A stretch of 18,934 nucleotides of DNA from Candidatus Falkowbacteria bacterium RIFOXYC2_FULL_48_21 (lineage in GTDB: Bacteria; Patescibacteriota; Patescibacteriia; UBA11705; JABHMO01): the NCBI GenBank assembly GCA_001778275.1, contig MFGM01000008.1, positions 1 through 18,934 on the forward strand, read 5' to 3'. A program made the position numbers and the translations under genes. Positions 13,426 to 18,934 of the stretch are shown one piece after another. Under the pieces are notes generated by a model. The model saw only the letters and a program-made list of their open reading frames with translations, ran no database searches and was not told the DNA's origin. Numbering within the stretch: position 1 is the stretch's first letter; each line of letters begins with the position of its first letter.

Positions 13426-16296
13426 ATGTCTAACAAAATCTCCATCCGCGGCGCTCGCGTCAACAATTTGAAAAATATTGACGTGGACATTCCGCGCAAC
13501 AAGCTGGTCGTGATCACCGGTTTGTCCGGCTCGGGCAAGTCTTCGCTCGCGTTCGACACGATTTACGCCGAGGGTCAGCGCCGGTATGTGGAAAGTTTGT
13601 CCTCATACGCGCGGCAATTCCTTGAAGTGAAAGAAAAGCCGGACGTGGACCAAATCACCGGCTTGTCTCCGGCCATCGCCATTGATCAGCGTTACAGCGC
13701 GCAAAATCCGCGTTCGACCGTGGGCACGATCACGGAAATTTATGATTTGCTTCGCCTCATGTTCAGCCGCATCGGCCATCCGCATTGTCCCGAGTGCGGC
13801 CTTGAGGTTTCTCGCCAAAGTGTGGAAGAAATCGTTGGAAAAATTTGGAAAATCAATCACAAAGTCAATGTCACAATATTGGCGCCGATCATACGCGAGC
13901 AAAAAGGCTCGCATCGGAAAATTTTGGATGAAGTGCGCAAAGCGAATTATTACCAAGTGCGCATCGACGGCATTTTATATAATATTGAAGAAGCAGACCA
14001 GCTGGATCTTGATAAACAAAAAAAACACACCGTGGAGGTGGTGGTGGATCGCGTTCTGCTCGACGGCGACAAGGAAACCAAGGCGCAACTTTTTGAGTCG
14101 GTGAAAGTGGCGGCCGACCTTGGCAATGGGTTGGTGGTAATCATGCGTTCGGACGAGCCGGGCGATACTTTGTTCAGCCAATACTACACTTGTCCCAAAT
14201 GCGACATTGATTTGCCGGAGGTGGAGTTGCGCAGTTTTTCGTTTAATTCACCGTTCGGCGCCTGCCCCGTGTGTAGCGGCCTTGGCGTGAAAATGGAAGT
14301 TGATCCGGAATTGGTCATCAGCAATCCGCGGTTAACGTTGGCCGAAGGCGCGATCAAGCCGTGGACAAAAATTTTTTCCAATCAAACTTATATTTGGCAA
14401 TTGCTCGCGGCCGTGGCCAAGCGGCACCGCTTTTCTCTCGATGTGCCGGTGGAGGCGCTTAGCGCCAAGGCGTTGGAAATCGTTTTGTTCGGCACGGGTG
14501 ATGAGCCTTATGAAGTCGGTGGCAAACAGTTGACGTTCGAAGGCGTGTTGCCCGGTCTCGAAGCGAAGTACAAGGAAAGCGACTCTGATTATATTCGCAA
14601 GGAAATCGAACGCTACATGCGTCAGCACACTTGCCCGAGCTGTGAAGGCAAGCGACTGAAAAAGGAAAGTCTGGCCGTAACGGTCGGCGGTTTGTCTATT
14701 ATTGAATACACGGAAACCGCGGTGATTGATTTGAAAAATTTGATCAGAGAAGTTTTAGCCAGCGCGAAATACGTCGGTCAAAAGATTCCCAAAAAAGAAT
14801 TTCAATACATTATCGAGCCGATTAATGCCACGGACTTGAAAATCGCGGGCGCGATTGTGAAAGAGATCGAGCGGCGTCTGCAATTTTTGGAAAATGTCGG
14901 TCTTGATTACTTGACGCTCGGTCGCAGCGCGACCACCCTGTCCGGCGGTGAAGCGCAAAGAATCCGTCTGGCCACCCAGCTGGGTTCTTCTTTGTCGGAA
15001 GTGATCTATGTCTTGGACGAGCCGTCCATCGGTTTGCACTCCGCGGACAATTCAAAGCTGATTAACACCTTGAAAGAGTTGCGCGACAAAGGCAACTCCG
15101 TGATTGTCGTGGAACATGATCAGGATATGATGAAGGCGGCTGATCATATTATTGATGTTGGCCCCGGCGCCGGCATTTACGGCGGCAAGGTGGTGGCGCA
15201 GGGAACGATTGATCAGATAAAAAAATCAAAATCTTTGACCGGCAGGTATTTGTCCGGCGAAGAAAAAATCGAGATTTTACACAAGACGCCGCGCGTTGGC
15301 GGCAAGAATATTGAAATCAAAGGCGCTACGGCGTTCAACTTGAAAAACGTTGACGTGAAGATTCCGCTCGGCAAATTAGTCGCCATCACCGGCGTATCCG
15401 GTTCGGGCAAATCAACTTTGATGACGGAAATTTTGTCCAAGGCGCTGGCGCGCTTCTTCTATCGGTCAAAGGATTTACCGGCCGAACACAAACAAATTCT
15501 TGGCCTCGAAAATATCGACAAGGTGATTACCATCGATCAGTCGCCGATCGGCCGCACCCCGCGGTCAAATCCGGCCACCTATACCGGCGTGTTCACTTAC
15601 ATCCGCGACATGTTTACTGAAGTGCCGGAGGCGAAGATCAAGGGGTTTGATGCCGGCCGGTTCAGCTTCAACGTTAAAGGCGGACGGTGCGAAGCGTGCG
15701 GCGGTGATGGGCTGATTAAAATTGAAATGCAATTTTTGCCGGACGTTTACGTCGAGTGCGCTGAATGCAAAGGCCGGCGGTATGACAAAAAAACTTTGGA
15801 AATTCATTACCGAGGCAAAAATATCGCCGATGTTCTGGATATGACGGTGGCGGAGGCCAAAGTGTTTTTTGGCGATATTGCCATTTTGAACGAGAAGTTA
15901 ACAATCCTTGAGGAAGTCGGTCTTGGCTACTTAACGCTCGGTCAGCCGGCCACGACGTTGTCGGGCGGTGAAGCGCAGCGTATCAAGTTGGCTACGGAAC
16001 TATCCCGTTACGCCACCGGCAAGACGCTGTATATCCTTGACGAGCCAACGACCGGATTGCATTTTGACGACATCAAGCGGTTGCTTTATATTCTTGATCG
16101 GTTGGTGGAAAAGGGCAATTCGGTTTTGATTATTGAACACAATCTTGACGTGATCAAAAATTGCGATTGGATTGTTGACCTTGGGCCAGAGGGCGGAGAC
16201 AAGGGCGGTTATGTGGTGGCCGAAGGCACGCCGGCGCAAGTGGCAAAGGTGGAAAAGTCGTTGACCGGGCAATATTTAAAAAAGGTTTTAAAATAA
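13426..16296 (+). CDS. uvrA: Excinuclease ABC subunit UvrA
   Basis: A 956-residue DNA-damage sensor of nucleotide excision repair; with UvrB it finds bulky lesions and then leaves so that UvrC can cut. Both ABC ATPase modules are complete: Walker A GLSGSGKSS near residue 32-40 and GVSGSGKST near 656, two LSGGEAQR signatures (about 504 and 845) and the DEPSIGLH and DEPTTGLH Walker B segments. Zinc sites are CPEC at 121-124 with CPKC and CPVC further on, and CEAC near 755 with CAEC. The frame is open 82 codons upstream to 13180, but that part is promoter and repeat; MSNKISIRGARVNNLK is the family start, giving the ATG at 13426, which has no Shine-Dalgarno. Length and motifs are normal. Confidence 0.97.
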   Translation: MSNKISIRGARVNNLKNIDVDIPRNKLVVITGLSGSGKSSLAFDTIYAEGQRRYVESLSSYARQFLEVKEKPDVDQITGLSPAIAIDQRYSAQNPRSTVGTITEIYDLLRLMFSRIGHPHCPECGLEVSRQSVEEIVGKIWKINHKVNVTILAPIIREQKGSHRKILDEVRKANYYQVRIDGILYNIEEADQLDLDKQKKHTVEVVVDRVLLDGDKETKAQLFESVKVAADLGNGLVVIMRSDEPGDTLFSQYYTCPKCDIDLPEVELRSFSFNSPFGACPVCSGLGVKMEVDPELVISNPRLTLAEGAIKPWTKIFSNQTYIWQLLAAVAKRHRFSLDVPVEALSAKALEIVLFGTGDEPYEVGGKQLTFEGVLPGLEAKYKESDSDYIRKEIERYMRQHTCPSCEGKRLKKESLAVTVGGLSIIEYTETAVIDLKNLIREVLASAKYVGQKIPKKEFQYIIEPINATDLKIAGAIVKEIERRLQFLENVGLDYLTLGRSATTLSGGEAQRIRLATQLGSSLSEVIYVLDEPSIGLHSADNSKLINTLKELRDKGNSVIVVEHDQDMMKAADHIIDVGPGAGIYGGKVVAQGTIDQIKKSKSLTGRYLSGEEKIEILHKTPRVGGKNIEIKGATAFNLKNVDVKIPLGKLVAITGVSGSGKSTLMTEILSKALARFFYRSKDLPAEHKQILGLENIDKVITIDQSPIGRTPRSNPATYTGVFTYIRDMFTEVPEAKIKGFDAGRFSFNVKGGRCEACGGDGLIKIEMQFLPDVYVECAECKGRRYDKKTLEIHYRGKNIADVLDMTVAEAKVFFGDIAILNEKLTILEEVGLGYLTLGQPATTLSGGEAQRIKLATELSRYATGKTLYILDEPTTGLHFDDIKRLLYILDRLVEKGNSVLIIEHNLDVIKNCDWIVDLGPEGGDKGGYVVAEGTPAQVAKVEKSLTGQYLKKVLK

Positions 16297-16303
16297 CGGT
16301 TGT

Positions 16304-16341
16304 GTGTTGTAGGGGCGTTGCGCGCAACGCCCCTACAACAC
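16304..16341. repeat. Perfect 38-nt palindrome downstream of uvrA
   Basis: The left half GTGTTGTAGGGGCGTTGCG is followed directly by its exact reverse complement, with no loop. There is no T-run, and a separate terminator follows 25 bp later, so termination does not explain it. Palindromes of the GTAGGGGC...GCCCCTAC type are, from memory, widespread dispersed repeats in environmental bacteria. Confidence 0.85.
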
Positions 16342-16357
16342 GCCCCGACGACACAAT

Positions 16358-16395
16358 AAAAAAAGAGCGCTCCGTTTAGCGGAGCGTTCTTTTTT
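16358..16395. terminator. Bidirectional terminator between uvrA and rplS
   Basis: CGCTCCG pairs with CGGAGCG around TTTAG. A run of A on the left and a run of T on the right make it work for rplS (leftward) and uvrA (rightward). It reaches the rplS stop codon. Confidence 0.88.
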
Positions 16396-16714
16396 ATTTG
16401 AGCACCTTGATATTCTTGTGCGTGTTTTTCATGAAGCCGACTTTGGCGCGCTTGACGCGCATTTGTTTTACCACTTCGATTTTTTTGATGGTGGGCAAAG
16501 ATAGCGGGAAAATCTTTTCCACGCCGATGCCGTCTGATTCTTTGTGTACCGTGATGGTGGCCTCTGGCGTCGAGCCGTGACGGCGTTGAAGGACTAGGCC
16601 TTCGAAAATTTGGATTCTAGCTTTTTCTTCGCCTTTGGCCGTGACGTCGATGATCTCTTGATGGACTTTGACGATGGCACCCGGTTTTACCTCCGGATAA
16701 AGTTGTTCTGACAT
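16394..16714 (-). CDS. rplS: 50S ribosomal protein L19
   Basis: A 106-residue ribosomal protein that sits at the interface of the two ribosomal subunits. The family core is clear: PGAIVKVHQEI near residues 11-21, RIQIFEGLVLQRRHG at about 33-47, and VEKIFPLSLPTIKKIEVV at about 65-82 (seen as IFPL and PTIKKIEVV). The basic C-terminus runs slightly beyond the usual core. The start ATG at 16712-16714 gives MSEQLYPEVKPG and lacks a Shine-Dalgarno. It is a single-gene unit with a promoter at 16746-16774 and the terminator at 16358-16395. Confidence 0.96.
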   Translation of the reverse strand: MSEQLYPEVKPGAIVKVHQEIIDVTAKGEEKARIQIFEGLVLQRRHGSTPEATITVHKESDGIGVEKIFPLSLPTIKKIEVVKQMRVKRAKVGFMKNTHKNIKVLK

Positions 16715-16745
16715 ATTGATATTTCTAAGTTAGATGACATGGAAG

Positions 16746-16774
16746 AGTATAGTTGAATTTTAAAGATTCGTCAA
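16746..16774 (-). promoter_or_regulatory. Sigma-70 promoter for rplS
   Basis: On the minus strand TTGACG (16769-16774), a 17-nt spacer and TATACT (16746-16751), about 32 nt before the rplS ATG. Confidence 0.85.
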
Positions 16775-16785
16775 GACTAACCGGG

Positions 16786-16880
16786 TAGGGGGCAAGGGGC
16801 CCGCTTCGACTCCGAAGCGAGGCGAGCAAAAGGCAAAGGGCAAAAATAAGGGCAAGAACAAAAGCAAAAAATGAAAAAAA
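16786..16880. repeat. AAGGGCAA-type repeat arm, interrupted
   Basis: This is a run of GGGCAAGGGGC, AAAAGGCAAAGGGCAAAAAT and AAGGGCAAGAACAAAAGC words, the same vocabulary as the arms of the elements at 6621 and 8766, but no inverted partner arm is present. A palindromic repeat copy (16798-16827) is set into it. It fills the space between the rplS promoter and the gmk stop. Confidence 0.6.
16798..16827 (+). repeat. Palindromic repeat family, intact short copy
   Basis: CGCTTCG (16802-16808), the loop ACTC, then CGAAGCG (16813-16819) form a perfect 7-bp hairpin, followed by AGGCGAGC. Its halves CCCGCTTCGACT and AAGCGAGGCGAGC are identical to those of the copy inside porA. It interrupts an AAGGGCAA-type tract, suggesting that it was inserted there. 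Confidence 0.75.
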
Positions 16881-16890
16881 CCGGGCGAGT

Positions 16891-17466
16891 TCATTTTACT
16901 TTTAGTTGCAATTCTTGCGGCGTTCCGATAATGTTTCTCACTCTTTCTACCGCCTTGTCCAATTTTCCTTCGGCGTTCACCACGCGAAAATCGTAGTCAG
17001 CCGCTTCTTTCATTTCTTCTTGCACTTTGGCCCAGCGCTTTTCAAACGCCTCGTCCGTCATGGGGCGCTGGCGAATGCGGCCTTTTAAATTTTCTAGATT
17101 GTCCGGCTCAACAAAAATGGTTTTGGCTTCCGGAAAAATTTTTTTAATCGTGCGCACGCCGTTCACATCGAGCAGAGTAATGGCAATCTTGCCTCCCGCC
17201 CAAATCGCGTCCAGATCTTTGCGGCTATTGCCGTACCAGTTACCGTAGTGTTCGTCGTGTTCGAAAAATTCTCCGGCCGCGAGGCGTTTTTCAAACTCTT
17301 CGCGCGTGACGAAGTGATAGTCGATTCCGTCCACCTCGCCGGGTCTCGGTTCGCGGGTAACGTAAGTCACCAGCCGTTTCAAGTCCGGCATCTGTTCGAG
17401 TAGCTTGTAGGCGATCGTGGTTTTGCCGACACCGGAGGTGCCGGAGAGCAAGAATAATTTGTTCAT
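16891..17466 (-). CDS. gmk: Guanylate kinase
   Basis: A 191-residue cytoplasmic kinase that phosphorylates GMP (and dGMP) with ATP to give GDP, an essential step to GTP. The P-loop is SGTSGVGKTT at residues 8-17. The GMP-binding signature TREPRPGEVDGIDYHF is at 37-52, followed by EFFEHDEHYGNWYGNSR and the lid segment RIRQRPMTDEAFEKRW at about 130-145. The length is typical. The start ATG at 17464-17466 is preceded in frame by a stop, so the N-terminus is firm; no Shine-Dalgarno is seen. It is downstream of the CCA-adding enzyme on the same strand; the 120 nt between them hold a strong three-way-junction structure that would be in its leader RNA. Confidence 0.94.
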   Translation of the reverse strand: MNKLFLLSGTSGVGKTTIAYKLLEQMPDLKRLVTYVTREPRPGEVDGIDYHFVTREEFEKRLAAGEFFEHDEHYGNWYGNSRKDLDAIWAGGKIAITLLDVNGVRTIKKIFPEAKTIFVEPDNLENLKGRIRQRPMTDEAFEKRWAKVQEEMKEAADYDFRVVNAEGKLDKAVERVRNIIGTPQELQLKVK

Positions 17467-17492
17467 AAGCAGTGAACCGTGAATCTTGGAAT

Positions 17493-17576
17493 GTCACATT
17501 AACGCGCGAGAATAGTTTCATGGTCTCCTCCATGAAACCGCGCGCTACCATGCTCTAGTGCATGGTAGTATGTGAC
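17493..17576 (-). other. Three-way-junction inverted-repeat structure in the gmk leader
   Basis: Four sets of complementary segments nest perfectly. GTCACAT (17493-17499) pairs with ATGTGAC (17570-17576). CGCGCG (17503-17508) pairs with CGCGCG (17539-17544). GTTTCATGG (17515-17523) pairs with CCATGAAAC (17530-17538) around TCTCCT. CTACCATGC (17545-17553) pairs with GCATGGTAG (17560-17568) around TCTAGT. The outer stem thus closes two hairpins with almost no unpaired junction bases, apart from a 6-nt bulge (17509-17514). On the gmk transcript one loop reads AGGAGA. It could be a structured regulatory RNA, a processing site or a DNA repeat; the sequence alone does not decide. Confidence 0.7.
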
Positions 17577-17586
17577 GTGATTTTAT

Positions 17587-18934
17587 CTAATTTTGGTCGA
17601 ATTGCTTTATCATCTTCTCGGCGATTTCACCCCGATTTTCTGGTTTGGCGTTTTTTTCAAAATCAACAATGGCCCCCTTGTTCATTTCGAGGAAGCGAAT
17701 AGCTTCTTCTTCGCTGGCCAAACGGCCGCTGTCAGCCAGTTCCGCCAGAAGTTCGAGTACGCAGCCGACGAAGCAACCGCTTTTGATTTGTAATGTTTTG
17801 ATTACCGTATCGCCGTTCGTGATTTTTTTTCGTTTTTCTTTTGACCATTTGGCGCGGTTTTGGTTGATCTCCTCAATCCGCTTCAGCGTGTCGCGGAAAT
17901 TTTGCAAAGTGTCGGCGCCGTCGGCGCGTACGCTACAGACGGAATCCAAATAAAAAAGCATGAGCAGTTCCGTGGAGTAGGGGCTGTCGATGAAGCGGCG
18001 CGCGAATTTGTTGGCGCTCATTTGAAACATATCCTTCGCTGACATGGGCACCATGTGTTCCGAAGTCATAAACTTCAACAGCTCTTTTTGTTCCTTGGAC
18101 AAGCTCAATCGGTTGGCGACTTCTCCGGCGATTGTCGCGCTGACTTGGTCGTGACCGTCAAAGCGAATGCGATTGGTGCCGTCCGCTTCCGGCGTTTTTT
18201 TGGTCGGCGGCTTGCCTGCGTCGTGCAGGAGTACGCCGAGAACGAATTCACCGGTAATATGCGCGCCTTTGAAATATTCGCGGAATTCTTTGGAGTTGAT
18301 TTTTTGGAGCATCATCATCGTGTGCTTCCAAACATCACCTTCGGAGTGGAACTGAGCCGGCTGTTCACAACCTTTCATTTTTAACGTTTCCGGTAAAAAG
18401 GCTTTGAGCGCGCCGCTTTCGTCCCAAAGTTCTAGTGCGCGGGCTGGGTTTTCTTTGAGCGTTTTTAGAAGTTCTTTGGCCGCTGTTTCGCGGGGGACGA
18501 TGTATTCGGCCATGGTTTGGTTCGGATCGGACATTGTTTGTTCGGCCAGATGTGCTTGCAATTTTTCTTTTTCTGCCGGCTTTTTGCACAAAGCGATTTT
18601 ACGTCGGATTACGTCAACAACTTTCACGTCGCGAATGTTATTGATTTTGGTCATGATTTTTGTGAGAGCCGACCAAGTTTGTTCTTCAATTTGGAAATCA
18701 AACCGGCAGGCGAAGCGCATGGCGCGCAATATTCGGGAATAATCTTCTTGAAAGCGCGCTTCCGGCTTGCCCACGCAACGGATGAATCCGGTGTTAAGAT
18801 CGGCTTGACCATTGAACGGATCGAGCAGTTCATGTTTGCGCATATCCCACGCCATAGCGTTGATCGTCAGATCGCGGCGCGACAAATCCTCGGCTACGGT
18901 TAAGTTCGGATCAGATTGAGCTTCTACGTCTCGG
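17587..18934 (-). CDS. cca: tRNA CCA-adding enzyme / nucleotidyltransferase with HD domain (N-terminus outside window)
   Basis: A partial gene; the frame stays open to the window edge, and about 448 residues are present. The visible part begins in the nucleotidyltransferase domain with EDLSRRDLTINAMAWD (about 18840-18888), which in the family follows the catalytic Asp pair that must lie outside the window. ARFQEDYSRILRAMRFACRF marks the RNA-binding region start (seen as DYSRILRAMRF). A complete HD phosphohydrolase-type domain follows: WKHT, LLHDAGKP (near 18204-18228), the His in FDGHDQ and the Asp in FYLDSV. The enzyme adds or repairs the 3' CCA end of tRNA; in some bacteria related proteins are poly(A) polymerases or add only part of CCA, which cannot be told apart here. 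It is probably cotranscribed with gmk. Confidence 0.9.
   Translation of the reverse strand, partial: RDVEAQSDPNLTVAEDLSRRDLTINAMAWDMRKHELLDPFNGQADLNTGFIRCVGKPEARFQEDYSRILRAMRFACRFDFQIEEQTWSALTKIMTKINNIRDVKVVDVIRRKIALCKKPAEKEKLQAHLAEQTMSDPNQTMAEYIVPRETAAKELLKTLKENPARALELWDESGALKAFLPETLKMKGCEQPAQFHSEGDVWKHTMMMLQKINSKEFREYFKGAHITGEFVLGVLLHDAGKPPTKKTPEADGTNRIRFDGHDQVSATIAGEVANRLSLSKEQKELLKFMTSEHMVPMSAKDMFQMSANKFARRFIDSPYSTELLMLFYLDSVCSVRADGADTLQNFRDTLKRIEEINQNRAKWSKEKRKKITNGDTVIKTLQIKSGCFVGCVLELLAELADSGRLASEEEAIRFLEMNKGAIVDFEKNAKPENRGEIAEKMIKQFDQN

Noticed and set aside
17291..17532. A leader reading frame starting in the gmk hairpin (AGGAGA then ATG) and overlapping gmk in another frame
   Set aside because: Most of it is gmk read out of frame; the Shine-Dalgarno-like loop is too close to the ATG and is locked in a hairpin.

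Overview
The window reads as one contig segment of a small, fast-evolving bacterium, most likely a member of the Patescibacteria (Candidate Phyla Radiation), perhaps a Parcubacteria-type lineage. The grounds are a T4SS-pilin-type membrane segment of the kind common there, an RNase J with a long basic tail, a SecG/orphan solute-binding-protein pair, a GxxExxY-type protein, and start codons that almost all lack a Shine-Dalgarno sequence. TGA is used as a stop, so the standard bacterial code applies. This placement is inference; no marker gene here settles it.

Layout. 59-553 (+): a small unknown protein with the only strong Shine-Dalgarno, followed by a terminator and two tandem palindromic repeats. 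803-5119 (-): a leftward block transcribed secG, then an orphan membrane-anchored peptide-type binding protein, then RNase J (rnj), driven by an excellent sigma-70 promoter at 5259-5287. 5350-12668 (+): a rightward block with a DsbA-like membrane protein overlapping porG, then porD, porA and porB (pyruvate:ferredoxin oxidoreductase gamma, delta, alpha, beta). This operon is interrupted at every junction: a ~190 bp inverted-repeat element between porG and porD, a GxxExxY-type nuclease-fold gene inside 38 bp terminal inverted repeats between porD and porA, and a second ~180 bp inverted-repeat element plus a 907-residue pilin/cysteine-rich secreted protein between porA and porB. 12714-13067 (+): a small coiled-coil protein with its own promoter and terminator. 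13426-16296 (+): uvrA behind two overlapping promoters. 16394-18934 (-): rplS with its own promoter, gmk, and the 3' part of a tRNA CCA-adding enzyme that runs off the window edge.

The household genes are ordinary; the unusual material is the repeat fraction. Inverted-repeat inserts fill gene junctions almost edge to edge (2624-2878, 6621-6810, 7084-7594, 8766-8947). A small palindromic repeat family sits in several intergenic regions and once in frame inside porA, resembling in behaviour the Rickettsia palindromic elements. porB carries an in-frame insert built of 8-nt tandem repeats and a perfect 22-nt palindrome. An 84-nt segment upstream of gmk (17493-17576) folds on paper into a near-perfect three-way junction. 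The best candidates for something undescribed are the GxxExxY inverted-repeat cassette, the palindromic family with its in-gene copy, the pilin/cysteine-rich fusion, and the gmk three-way junction. No tRNA, rRNA or CRISPR array was seen.
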